Position numbers and translations under genes: made by a program
NCBI RefSeq assembly: GCF_030915445.1
Contig: NZ_CP133264.1
Coordinates: 3,038,001 to 3,102,000, forward strand
Direction: 5' to 3'
DNA length: 64,000 bases
DNA from: Clostridium sp. OS1-26
Lineage (GTDB): Bacteria; Bacillota; Clostridia; Clostridiales; Clostridiaceae
Part shown: positions 35,519 through 43,572 of the stretch, in pieces
Position numbering within the stretch: the stretch's first letter is position 1
How the letters are laid out: each line of letters begins with the position of its first letter
Notes under the pieces: model-generated
What the model saw: the letters and a program-made list of their open reading frames with translations, nothing else
Told to the model about the DNA's origin: nothing
Databases searched by the model: none

Positions 35519-36574
35519 ATGAATCAAATTAACATGACTGCATTTGGTTTTTTCGACCATTTTGCAGCGTTGATAACAGAATGTCCCGAACTTACTGTTG
35601 GACGAATATTGTCACAGGAAAAAGGGTTTTATCGTGTGATAAGTAAAAGTGGAGAGCAGCTTGCGGAAACATCTGGCAAATTCTGCTATGAAGCTAGGAC
35701 TGTTTCAGACTTCCCTGCTGTTGGTGATTTTGTAATGCTAAACGACCATGAAAGTAAAGGTCACGCTATCATTCATCATGTGCTGCCAAGAAGAAGCGTG
35801 TTCATTCGTAAAGCAGCCGGAACTGTATATAAGGAACAGGTCGTTGCCGCTAATATAGATACGGCATTTCTCTGCATGTCTCTTAATAATGATTTTAACC
35901 TGCGACGCTTGGAACGTTACTTGTCTATCTGTTGGGAAAGTGGAGCTATGCCAGTGGTAGTACTGACAAAGGCAGATTTATGTGGGAATATTGTCGAAAG
36001 GATATCGGCTGTAGAAGCTGTTGCTATGGGTACTGACATTCTTGTAACTTCTTCGATAGAGCAAGACGGCTACGAACAGATTTTGCACTATATCAAAGAG
36101 GGGCAGACCGTTGCACTGATTGGTTCGTCTGGTGTAGGAAAATCTACGCTTATCAATTGTCTGATTGGAGAAAACCGAATTAATACAAACGGCTTGCGAA
36201 ATGATGACAAAGGTCGGCATACCACCACAAAACGCGAACTGTTTTTATTGCCAAACGGCGGTTTGGTAATCGACACGCCTGGTATGCGTGAGCTTGGTAT
36301 GTGGGACATAGATGAAGGTTTTGATAAAACTTTTTCTGATGTAGGAGAATTATCTGCTAAATGCCGCTTTAAGAATTGCAGTCATACGTCCGAACCGGAT
36401 TGCGCAGTCCTTGCAGCCCTTGAAAGTGGTGTCCTATCAGCAGAGCGATGGCAGTCGTATCAAAAACTAAAAGCCGAAAATGCCTATGCCGACGATGCTC
36501 AAAGCTACCTTGCGGCAAAGAATCAAAAGTTTAAGAATATTGCAAAAATCAACAAATCAAATCGTAAAAAATAA
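35519..36574 (+). CDS. rsgA: RsgA-type ribosome-associated GTPase
   Basis: A 351-aa circularly permuted GTPase that acts in late 30S subunit maturation. It has an N-terminal OB-like domain, G4 motif LTKADLC, G1 motif GSSGVGKST at 202-210, G3 motif DTPGMREL and a C-terminal zinc-binding pattern CRFKNCSHTSEPDC. Clostridia usually carry a housekeeping rsgA in the prpC-prkC cluster, so this copy beside a TetR regulator in less AT-rich sequence is probably an acquired paralogue, perhaps linked to antibiotic or stress tolerance. AAGGAG precedes the ATG. Confidence 0.9.
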   Translation: MNQINMTAFGFFDHFAALITECPELTVGRILSQEKGFYRVISKSGEQLAETSGKFCYEARTVSDFPAVGDFVMLNDHESKGHAIIHHVLPRRSVFIRKAAGTVYKEQVVAANIDTAFLCMSLNNDFNLRRLERYLSICWESGAMPVVVLTKADLCGNIVERISAVEAVAMGTDILVTSSIEQDGYEQILHYIKEGQTVALIGSSGVGKSTLINCLIGENRINTNGLRNDDKGRHTTTKRELFLLPNGGLVIDTPGMRELGMWDIDEGFDKTFSDVGELSAKCRFKNCSHTSEPDCAVLAALESGVLSAERWQSYQKLKAENAYADDAQSYLAAKNQKFKNIAKINKSNRKK

Positions 36575-36586
36575 GGAGTAATCACA

Positions 36587-37303
36587 ATGGAGTATATTAT
36601 AAGTAAAAAATACAACTCACCCGTATTACAGGCAAAAATCATGGGGCCTAATCCCATTAAATTGCAGGAAGAACTGCTGATAGACAATAAAATTCCTTCC
36701 AGAGGTCGCATCTGCGACTTGGGAAGCGGTCAAGGACTTACAAGCATTGTGCTTGCAAAGGAATATGGGTTCACCGTCTACGCTGCTGATTTGTGGAGCG
36801 ACCCGGATGAAAACCGTAAGTTTTTTGATGAAATGGGGTTAACTCAAGAACAGATTATCCCGGTCAAGGCTGATGCTACTGACTTACCTTTCGATAAAGA
36901 GTTTTTCGACGGAGTGGTCAGCACAGATTCCTATAACTATTTCGGACGCGACCCGGAATATTTAGATACAAAGCTATTACCTTTTGTCAAAAGTGGCGGG
37001 TATATTTATATCACTGTTCCCGGCATGAAAAAGGATTGCCACAATGACTTGCCGAAAGAATTGCTTCTCTCATGGACGTCAGAACAGCTTAACTATATGC
37101 ATGATGTCACTTACTGGACAGAAATGGTAAGCCAAAGCCGAGATGCTGAAGTCATTTCCGTATCCGAGATGGAAAGTAATGCCGAAGTTTGGGCGGATTG
37201 GCTGAAACAGGAGAATGAGTACGCTGTCAGTGACCGTAAGGCAATGGAAGCAGGCGGTGGAGAATATCTAAACTTTATCGCCATCGTTTTACGAAAAAAA
37301 TAA
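36587..37303 (+). CDS. Class I SAM-dependent methyltransferase
   Basis: A 238-aa methyltransferase with SAM-binding motif I ICDLGSGQGLTSIVLAKEYG (about 44-63) and acidic residue in YAADLW. The following DATDLPFDKEFFDGVVSTDSYNYFG is typical of the UbiE/small-molecule methylase group. It starts 12 bases after rsgA with AAGGAG and shares its composition, so it is in the same operon under the TetR operator. The substrate is unknown. Confidence 0.82.
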   Translation: MEYIISKKYNSPVLQAKIMGPNPIKLQEELLIDNKIPSRGRICDLGSGQGLTSIVLAKEYGFTVYAADLWSDPDENRKFFDEMGLTQEQIIPVKADATDLPFDKEFFDGVVSTDSYNYFGRDPEYLDTKLLPFVKSGGYIYITVPGMKKDCHNDLPKELLLSWTSEQLNYMHDVTYWTEMVSQSRDAEVISVSEMESNAEVWADWLKQENEYAVSDRKAMEAGGGEYLNFIAIVLRKK

Positions 37304-37337
37304 TAGAGCCATACGCTAAGACGCAGAGCTGATAACC

Positions 37338-37448
37338 ATGAGTGAATTTTTACAGAGAAGCAGGAACAAAATGAGGTTCAATCTTTGCATCCCCATAGTA
37401 GTTCCGACACACGTTGAGAGTATAATAATGATGACGTATTGTGGTTAA
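37338..37448 (+). pseudogene. Coding remnant with a second RlmD-like tail
   Basis: A 36-codon frame from ATG at 37338 ends in VPTHVESIIMM before the stop at 37448. The HVESI pattern matches the fragment at 34382-34438 in both protein and DNA (GTTGAGAGTAT against GTGGAGAGTAT). The pair flanks the TetR-rsgA-methyltransferase cassette. No start signal supports it as a real gene. Confidence 0.35.
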
Positions 37449-37514
37449 AAGGAAAAATAGGACGGTCTAATCACAAGATGTTGTGACTTTTGGGCAAAAA
37501 ATGAGTAAAAAACG

Positions 37515-37547
37515 GGGTCAAAAAACGCATTTTTTGGCCCTATTTTT
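37515..37547 (+). terminator. Terminator-like hairpin
   Basis: GGGTCAAAAAA at 37515-37525 pairs along its length with TTTTTTGGCCC at 37530-37540 around a short loop, followed by TATTTTTT. It closes the TetR cassette side. The rest of 37548-37724 has no gene. Confidence 0.7.
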
Positions 37548-37724
37548 TAGGGGTTTTTACAGATGACATTCGATATTTTTGAAGATGACACCCTAAAAAT
37601 TTAAATTGCACAGATGAAAATCCAAAGGCATCAGGATGAATAAGTCCTGATGTCATTACTTTTATAAAAAACAATTGTAGATAAGAAGTTAATGAAAATT
37701 TAATATGTTTTGCTATTTTTACTA

Positions 37725-37755
37725 TTGACCTTCAGTTAGGTGTAGGGTCTAAACT
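37725..37755 (+). promoter_or_regulatory. MerR-type promoter before the radical SAM gene
   Basis: TTGACC (37725-37730) and TAAACT (37750-37755) are separated by 19 bp. The core CAGTTAGGTGTAGGGTCTA differs at only one position from CAGTTAAGTGTAGGGTCTA in the promoter at 39591-39621. Confidence 0.7.
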
Positions 37756-37882
37756 TAGTGTATAACAAAATAATTAGTGGCTGCAAACTCCATTAAGGCA
37801 ATTGAATTTCCTTTACGGAGCAAAGCCATAAAGTTTGTACTTTTATGACTATATAGCAGCGTATTATCAATTATGAGGAGAG

Positions 37883-38791
37883 ATGAAAATGAAATATACT
37901 AACCCTGTTTATCGTCCACCATTTGAAGCAAATTCATTATTATTACAAGTTACAGTAGGATGTAGCCATAATCAATGTAGCTTTTGTACAATGTATAAGG
38001 ATGTTCCTTTTCAGACTGAATCAATGGAACAAATCGAAAAAGATCTGTTAGAAGCAAGAAAAGCTTATCGTAAAGTAAGTCGTATATTTTTAGTTAATGC
38101 TGATCCTTTCGTCCTGAGTGCAAATAAATTAAAATTAATAGCAATTAAAATCAATGAAATCTTACCTGAAGTTGAAACGATATCTATGTATGCTTCAATA
38201 AAAAACATAATCAATAAAACCGATGAAGAACTAAAGGAATTAAGAGCTTTAAAGATTAATGAGCTTAATATCGGTCTAGAATCTGCTATGCCAGAAGTAG
38301 TTGAGCATTTCAATAAGGGCTTTACTACTGATGAAGCAAAAGTACAATTAAATCGCTTAACAAATGCGGGCATAGACTTTAGTGTTAATATTATAATCGG
38401 AGCAGCCGGAAGCGAAAAAAGTTATGACAATGCAATAGCAAATAGCAAATTTCTAAATGAAATTAAGCCTTATCTCATATTTATCGCTACTTTACACATT
38501 GATGGTGGCAGTCCTCTTGAAGAAGAATTAAAAAATGGTATTTTTAAAGAAAATACCTTGCGCCAAAATATCGAAGAAGAAATTCTGATGCTAAGTGGAC
38601 TTGAATTAAATGATACCTATTTCTATGGCCGTCATGTATCTAATATAATTCCGGTTTATGGAATGCTACCAGAAAAGAAAGAGGAAATGCTTACTGTTTT
38701 AAAAAACGGTTTAAACTCGATTAAGGCCGAATACCTAGATGCTCACCTAAAAAAAGGCACCGAAGGAAATATTACTTTCTTTAATAAATAA
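37883..38791 (+). CDS. Radical SAM protein
   Basis: A 302-aa enzyme with the radical SAM cluster motif CSHNQCSFCTMYK (CxxxxCxxC spacing, cysteines near residues 26, 31 and 34) and the TIM-barrel core (IFLVNADPFVLS, LNIGLESAMPEVV). It resembles oxygen-independent coproporphyrinogen III oxidase-like/B12-independent radical SAM proteins of unknown substrate common in clostridia. GAGGAGAG lies before the ATG. The MerR-type promoter about 130 bases upstream links it to the MerR regulator at 39010. Confidence 0.85.
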   Translation: MKMKYTNPVYRPPFEANSLLLQVTVGCSHNQCSFCTMYKDVPFQTESMEQIEKDLLEARKAYRKVSRIFLVNADPFVLSANKLKLIAIKINEILPEVETISMYASIKNIINKTDEELKELRALKINELNIGLESAMPEVVEHFNKGFTTDEAKVQLNRLTNAGIDFSVNIIIGAAGSEKSYDNAIANSKFLNEIKPYLIFIATLHIDGGSPLEEELKNGIFKENTLRQNIEEEILMLSGLELNDTYFYGRHVSNIIPVYGMLPEKKEEMLTVLKNGLNSIKAEYLDAHLKKGTEGNITFFNK

Positions 38792-38800
38792 AAAAATCTA

Positions 38801-38838
38801 CGCCTTGATGCTCACTCCGAACATCAAGGCGTTTTTTT
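38801..38838 (+). terminator. Terminator after the radical SAM gene
   Basis: CGCCTTGATG at 38801-38810 pairs with CATCAAGGCG at 38822-38831 and is followed by a run of seven T. Confidence 0.9.
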
Positions 38839-38874
38839 ATTTCCACTATAACCAAACAGGAGAGGATGATCACC

Positions 38875-38967
38875 ATGTACGAGATTCTAATCCACGATAT
38901 GGCCGATGGCAGCAATGGCAACCTCACATACCTCGGCAAAGGCATCAATAAATCGCCACCGGATTGA
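38875..38967 (+). CDS. Possible 30-aa ORF or gene fragment
   Basis: AGGAG lies about 13 bases before an ATG that opens 30 codons (MYEILIHDMADGSNGNLTYL...). The composition is less AT-rich than the flanks. It could be a small peptide gene or the 5' remnant of a larger acquired gene. No family is recognised. Confidence 0.3.
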   Translation: MYEILIHDMADGSNGNLTYLGKGINKSPPD

Positions 38968-39009
38968 TGTCCTGGCAATAATGTGCAGTCATATCTGTTA
39001 AAGTTAAAC

Positions 39010-39432
39010 CTAAAATTCTGAATCATCATCCGTATATTCGCAACAGGTTGGAATTGGTGAGTCCGTATCATAGGCCTGGCAGGCATCATGGTAATAATCG
39101 AGCTTTCGGTCAATCAAACGAAGATGTTTTTTTAAATCTTCGATTTGCTTTAAAACATCTTCTTTATGTTTTACTAACATATCGTTACGGGCATGAAGGG
39201 TAAGATTACCTTCATTCTGCCAGTCTGTGAATTGCTTTATTTTCTTAATAGGCATTCCAGTATTCTTAAGACAGCATATAAGTGAGAGCATTTCCATATC
39301 ATCTCTTGTAAAAATACGGTTGCCTGATTTATCCCTTTTAACATTAGAGAGCAGTCCCTCACGGTCATAGTATCTTAATGTATATATTGTTAAATTCATT
39401 TTTTTAGCGGCTTGTGCTATGGTATAGTTCAC
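39010..39432 (-). CDS. MerR-family regulator
   Basis: A 140-aa regulator: MerR helix-turn-helix at the N-terminus (YTIAQAAKKMNLTIYTLRYYDREGLL), then a dimerisation helix and a short tail with a CC pair near the end (PTCCEY). The GTG start at 39432 follows AGGTGA; the frame is open much further upstream but runs through its promoter. Its own promoter (39491-39461, minus strand) has the 19-bp spacer and a core shared with promoters at 37725 and 39591. It probably activates the radical SAM and aldo/keto reductase transcripts. Confidence 0.85.
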   Translation of the reverse strand: MNYTIAQAAKKMNLTIYTLRYYDREGLLSNVKRDKSGNRIFTRDDMEMLSLICCLKNTGMPIKKIKQFTDWQNEGNLTLHARNDMLVKHKEDVLKQIEDLKKHLRLIDRKLDYYHDACQAYDTDSPIPTCCEYTDDDSEF

Positions 39433-39460
39433 GTTTATCACCTCAAATAGTTTTTTATAT

Positions 39461-39491
39461 ATTATATAACTTACACTTAACTCTAAGTCAA
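39461..39491 (-). promoter_or_regulatory. MerR-type promoter of the merR gene itself
   Basis: On the minus strand TTGACT (39491-39486) and TATAAT (39466-39461) are 19 bp apart. The spacer core GAGTTAAGTGTAA matches the plus-strand promoter at 39591 in most positions, indicating autoregulation. Confidence 0.75.
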
Positions 39492-39497
39492 GGATGA

Positions 39498-39528
39498 TTA
39501 TGCAAATTGTTAAGTGTAAGGTTATACT
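39498..39528 (+). promoter_or_regulatory. Weaker MerR-type promoter, plus strand
   Basis: TATACT at 39523-39528 follows TTAAGTGTAAGG, the same core as the neighbouring promoters, and a degenerate -35 (TTATGC) lies 19 bp upstream. Downstream is only a short start-like ORF (MNMKKIFADTI near 39560) that runs into the next promoter, as if a gene had been replaced. Confidence 0.45.
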
Positions 39529-39590
39529 TGCTGTATCGGAGGGAAAGGAGTATGAATTTATGAATATGAAAAAAATTTTTGCAGATACTA

Positions 39591-39621
39591 TTGACTTACA
39601 GTTAAGTGTAGGGTCTATACT
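39591..39621 (+). promoter_or_regulatory. MerR-type promoter before the flavoprotein remnant and aldo/keto reductase
   Basis: TTGACT (39591-39596) and TATACT (39616-39621) are separated by 19 bp. The spacer TACAGTTAAGTGTAGGGTC holds the shared core. It is the best match to a MerR-activated promoter in this cluster and reads into the aldo/keto reductase gene. Confidence 0.75.
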
Positions 39622-39630
39622 TGCCTTATA

Positions 39631-39834
39631 GGAGAAAAGGGTAATACAAGTCAGGCACTCAAGGTTATGGCAGATGAGCTGGAACAGCAGGGTATAGAAG
39701 TTGAAATCATTCAAATTGGTCAGCTAAATATTCATGGGTGCATTCGCTGTGGATACTGTTGTACTTCCGAGGAAAATCACTATGCTTTCAAAGATGACAT
39801 TGTCAAAGAGAAGTTATTTCAGAAAGGAAAATAA
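39631..39834 (+). pseudogene. Flavodoxin-fold NADPH-dependent FMN reductase fragment
   Basis: The frame reads GNTSQALKVMADELEQQG ... IHGCIRCGYCCTSEENHYAFKDD, characteristic of the iron-sulfur flavoprotein/NAD(P)H-dependent oxidoreductase family just after its N-terminal strand. The first 10-15 residues are replaced by the MerR-type promoter and the C-terminal half is missing. It ends 3 bases before the aldo/keto reductase start. This is a nonfunctional remnant unless a peptide is made. Confidence 0.7.
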
Positions 39835-39836
39835 TT

Positions 39837-40682
39837 ATGAAAAAAAATTTTTACACATTAAGCAACAACTATAAGATTCCTAATATAGGATTCGGTACAT
39901 TCCGCACGCCTAGTGGAGAGGAAACAGAGCAGTCTGTATTAAATGCAATCAAGGCAGGATATAGGCATATTGACTGCGCTGCCGCTTATGGAAATGAAAA
40001 AAGTGTTGGTGAAGCTATACGCAAATCCGGTGTGGCACGTGAAGAATTATTTGTAACAAGTAAGCTGTGGAATGATGACAAAGGATATGAAAAGACATTA
40101 GCTGCTTTTAATCGAACTTTAGAGGATTTACAGCTTGATTATCTGGATTTATACCTTATCCACTGGCCTATTGCAAAAGCATCCAAGAATAACTGGCAGG
40201 AAGCAAACAGCGAGAGCTGGAGAGCATTCGAGGAACTTTATAACCAAGGTAAAATCAAAGCAATCGGAGTTAGTAATTTTCTTCCGCACCATTTAGAGCC
40301 ATTGCTCACAACCGCTAAGATTCAACCGATGGTGAATCAAATTGAATTCCATCCTGGCATGTTACAGGAGGAAACTGTAGCGTTTTGTAAGCAACGCAAT
40401 ATTTTGGTGGAGGCATGGGCTCCATTTTCAAACGGACAGATTTTGAAGCATCCGGTATTAAAGGAAATTGCGGATCAATACAAAAAATCCGTAGCTCAGC
40501 TTAGTCTGCGCTGGATTATTCAAAAGGGAATTGTTCCATTGCCAAAGTCTGTTACACCGGAGAGAATTAAAAATAATCTTGAGGTATTTGACTTTGAAAT
40601 CAGTGCACAAGATGTTGAGAAGATTGACAGACTAACCGATTGTGGAAGTTCAGGGCTTCATCCGGATAAAGTAGATTTCTAA
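39837..40682 (+). CDS. Aldo/keto reductase
   Basis: A 281-aa NADPH-dependent carbonyl reductase. Family landmarks are GFGTFRTPSGEE, the catalytic tyrosine in HIDCAAAYGNEKSVG, the lysine in TSKLWNDD, the histidine in YLIHWP, and the NADPH-binding PKSVTPERIKNNL near the C-terminus. AAAGGA precedes the ATG. Its transcription probably starts at the MerR-type promoter at 39591, suggesting induction by a reactive carbonyl or redox signal. Confidence 0.92.
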   Translation: MKKNFYTLSNNYKIPNIGFGTFRTPSGEETEQSVLNAIKAGYRHIDCAAAYGNEKSVGEAIRKSGVAREELFVTSKLWNDDKGYEKTLAAFNRTLEDLQLDYLDLYLIHWPIAKASKNNWQEANSESWRAFEELYNQGKIKAIGVSNFLPHHLEPLLTTAKIQPMVNQIEFHPGMLQEETVAFCKQRNILVEAWAPFSNGQILKHPVLKEIADQYKKSVAQLSLRWIIQKGIVPLPKSVTPERIKNNLEVFDFEISAQDVEKIDRLTDCGSSGLHPDKVDF

Positions 40683-40751
40683 GGTTATCTGATATCTATC
40701 ACTGTTAAGAAAATTATTCCTTATACCGTTGAATAAATGAATATGAAGAAT

Positions 40752-40800
40752 ATGAATAGAGTGCATTTCTTGAACAAGGGATTGCACTCTATTCATGTTT
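40752..40800 (+). terminator. Terminator after the aldo/keto reductase
   Basis: ATGAATAGAGTGCA at 40752 is the exact complement of TGCACTCTATTCAT ending at 40796. T-rich sequence follows. The stretch 40801-41036 shows no gene apart from a short leader to the WYL regulator. Confidence 0.75.
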
Positions 40801-41036
40801 ATATGAAATAAAATTTAATTAGTTTTTGAATAAACAAGTTATGAAAACTTTTTATTAACATTCCATTTGACATAATTAATTTTAGCTACTAGAGTATATA
40901 TTAGAGAAACATATAAAAAATTGAATTATACCGAAATGTCGGAGGAATAAAATTTGTTATCTCAGTCAGATGAAATTGCTGACTGAAGATCACAGAGTAG
41001 TTGCATTGGAAGAAAAGTAGGAGAGGAGGGCGTCCT

Positions 41037-41998
41037 ATGGCAAAAAATGATAATATGCTGGCAATTCTTTGGATGTTGAATTCAGGAGCAAAAATAACTG
41101 CTAAGCAAATTGCGGAAAAATTAGAGATAAATATACGAACCGTTTACCGTTATATTGATTCGCTCTGTGCAAGCGGAGTACCGATTTTATCAGATGCAGG
41201 ACAGAACGGTGGATATAGATTGCTGAACAATTTTATCCAAGCACCTTTGTTTTTTGATGTTGAAGAACAAAAAGCGCTTCTTCATGCCGCTGTATTTGCC
41301 AAAGAAGCAGGATACCCTTTTAGTGAGTCATTAAGTAATGCAACTCAAAAATTAAAAATGTATTCAAACCGGGAACAAGAAAGTATTCTCAATCGCCATT
41401 TAACTGGTTTCGAAGTGATAAACCGTAATATTGCCCCTTCTGTTAAGACGACATTGGAAGAACTGGAGCGGGCTGTAGCAAACGAATATTCTGTAGAAAT
41501 TGAATACCGCACAAGCCATGAAGAACAACCCCGGCTAAGAGTGATTGATCCTTATGGACTACTTTATTGGAACAATAAATGGTATACTGTAGGATTTTGC
41601 CATCTTAGGAATCAAATCAGAAGCTTTCGGGCTGAACGGATTTTACAGATAAAAGGGACACAAATGATATTTAAAAGACCTGAAGCCTTTTCTGCCAGGA
41701 AATTTTTTTGCAGAATCTTTTACCTGATCCAACAGGTAAGGATGGAGTGATTTCATTAATTATCAGTGGCAGATCAGAAGCTTTGGACGATTTGTGCATT
41801 CATTGGTTTTTAGGTCATCATCTGAAAGAGAGGACGTCAAATCAAGCAGTTTTTTTACTTGACGAAAGAGCAATTCATGCATATGTACCTTATTTTCTTC
41901 TATCTTATGGAAAGGCCATTCAAGTAATCGAACCGCAGAGTTTGAAGAAAAAACTTGTTGCTATTGCATCGGAGCTAATGGAATATTATCAGATTTAA
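41037..41998 (+). pseudogene. WYL-domain regulator split by a T-run frameshift
   Basis: The first part (41037-41750) has an N-terminal winged helix (NSGAKITAKQIAEKLEINIRTVYRYIDSL) and a WYL domain with YGLLYWNNKWYTVGFC. The sense continues in another frame from about 41708 (LLPDPTGKDGVISLIISG ...) to 41998. One missing T in the seven-T run 41703-41709 explains the break. The ATG at 41037 follows GGAGAGGAGGG closely. If the indel is real, the C-terminal extension is lost but DNA-binding and WYL domains remain, so some function may survive. Confidence 0.8.
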
Positions 41999-42036
41999 CA
42001 GCTTTACTGACAGCAGTTGTCAGTAAAGCTGTTTTA
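41998..42036 (+). terminator. Terminator after the WYL regulator
   Basis: ACAGCTTTACTGACA at 41998-42012 is the exact complement of the segment 42018-42032, followed by TTTAT. Confidence 0.85.
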
Positions 42037-42145
42037 TAATAATGAAAAGCATTGATCCAAATAAATGATTGATTACGCTTGATGAATTCGATCCAATGAA
42101 CACATGCTTAATAATATTTTGGCATAATTTAAAGGAGGTACCAAA

Positions 42146-42670
42146 ATGGCTGATTGCAAAAAATATACAGGAGTAACAGGTAAATATACAAAGAATGGAA
42201 TACCCAACGGCTTTACAGCTATAACACCATTTATAGTAGTGAAGAATCCTTCTGAAGCAATAGAGTTCTATAAGACAGTTTTTAATGCAAGGGTTAAGGA
42301 TATTACTGAATTTTTTGATGGAAATGGTAATAAGATAGTTGTTCATGCGGAATTAGATTTTGGCAATGGATTTTTGCAGCTGGGAGCAGAGAATCCGTCA
42401 TACAAATTGGTCTTGCCGCCAACTGAGGATAATGCATGTTATTCTTTGGCAATTTACGTTGCAGATGTTGATCAGGTGTTTGAAAATGCAGTGGCAAGGG
42501 GAGCAAAAGTCAGGGAAAAGATTGTTAACTTTGTTTCAGGTGATCGATTCGGGAGCATTTTGGATCCTTTTGGGGTAAGATGGTCCATTATGACCAGGAT
42601 TGAGGATTTATCAGAAGAAGAAAGCACCTGTAGAGTAAGAGAATGGGCGGATAGCTTTAAAAGCACATAA
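42146..42670 (+). CDS. VOC-family (PhnB/glyoxalase-like) protein
   Basis: A 174-aa protein of the vicinal oxygen chelate fold, PhnB subgroup: GFTAITPFIVVKNPSEAIEFYKTVFNA, DGNGNKIVVHAELDFGNGFLQLG and DRFGSILDPFGVRWSIMTR. PhnB-like proteins are a broad group with no uniform activity, and a true glyoxalase role is unproven. AAAGGAGG lies before the ATG. It is followed by a RidA gene 38 bases later in the same direction. Confidence 0.85.
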   Translation: MADCKKYTGVTGKYTKNGIPNGFTAITPFIVVKNPSEAIEFYKTVFNARVKDITEFFDGNGNKIVVHAELDFGNGFLQLGAENPSYKLVLPPTEDNACYSLAIYVADVDQVFENAVARGAKVREKIVNFVSGDRFGSILDPFGVRWSIMTRIEDLSEEESTCRVREWADSFKST

Positions 42671-42708
42671 AAATAAAAGGATAGATTTGATTGAAGGGAG
42701 CAAAAATT

Positions 42709-43125
42709 ATGAGTGAATTTAAAATTGAGCATAAAAACCCGGAGGGGTTATTCGTATCAAAAGCATTTAGTCAAGCGATTACCGTAAGCGGAAAGGCAAA
42801 AACAATTTATATAGGCGGACAAAATGCTACTAATTCAAAAGGTGAGCTGATTGGAGCCGGTGATTTGGAATTGCAGACAAAGCAAGCGCTTAATAATATC
42901 GCGACTATTTTAGCTTCTGAAAATGCAAGTTTTGCCAATCTGGTTAAACTTAATATCTATTTACTCAGTGGATGCGATCCGCGAATTGGTTACAAAGCAT
43001 TCCAAGAAGTGGCTGGTTTATTAGAGAATCCACCTTTAGTCACCGTTCTATTTGTCTCGGAATTTGCGCGTCCAGCTTGCCTTCTTGAAATAGACGGAAT
43101 TGCCGTTATTGAGGATAAGGACTAA
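42709..43125 (+). CDS. RidA-family protein
   Basis: A 138-aa YjgF/YER057c/UK114 family member, whose characterised relatives hydrolyse reactive imine/enamine intermediates. The family pattern includes KTIYIGGQNATNSKGELIGAGDLELQTKQAL and NLVKLNIYLLSG. The ATG at 42709 follows GAAGGGAG; a TTG at 42691 is less likely. The usual arginine in the C-terminal signature is present in FARPACLLEIDGIAV, so it may be an active deaminase. It is probably co-transcribed with the VOC gene. Confidence 0.88.
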   Translation: MSEFKIEHKNPEGLFVSKAFSQAITVSGKAKTIYIGGQNATNSKGELIGAGDLELQTKQALNNIATILASENASFANLVKLNIYLLSGCDPRIGYKAFQEVAGLLENPPLVTVLFVSEFARPACLLEIDGIAVIEDKD

Positions 43126-43321
43126 AGTTGTATCTTAATATTCTATGAGTATAAATGGGATATGCCTTATTTGGTGTATTCCATTTTTTATGCTGTTTGG
43201 CTTCTTGTGTCTACAGTATTATATTAGCAACATTAATTAAAAAATAGATGTTCATTTTTCGTATGCATAAAATTATGGATAACTTTATAATAATTTTATC
43301 AACTATGAAAGGGGTCATAAT

Positions 43322-43572
43322 ATGACAATAAATGAAAAAATAAAATTATTTCGAAGCCTACATAAAAAAATAAGCCTGTAGTATTATTAAATATTTGGAG
43401 TGTAGAAAGTGCTAGAATTAGCTTTGGTCCATCTCTATACTTTTTATATAATGAAAGTGATGAAAATAATATTGAAAAATTTTATGATATAGTGTTAAAT
43501 AATTTAAACAGTTATTATGAAAATAATCAAATAGAACTTTTAAAGCATAGGAAAAAGAGGTATCTTAAATGA
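43322..43572 (+). pseudogene. Collapsed isocitrate lyase/PEP mutase-family gene
   Basis: The start (MTINEKIKLFRSLHKK) and the following VVLLNIWSVESARI match the N-terminus of the ICL/PEP mutase family. The text then jumps to SFGPSLYFLYN, which belongs to its C-terminal part, so about 200 residues are missing at a short repeat-like ARIS junction. One A is also missing in the run 43364-43370. The stop overlaps the ada start (ATGA), so the original gene was translationally coupled to ada. It is nonfunctional as a mutase. The bases 43126-43321 hold no gene. Confidence 0.6.
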
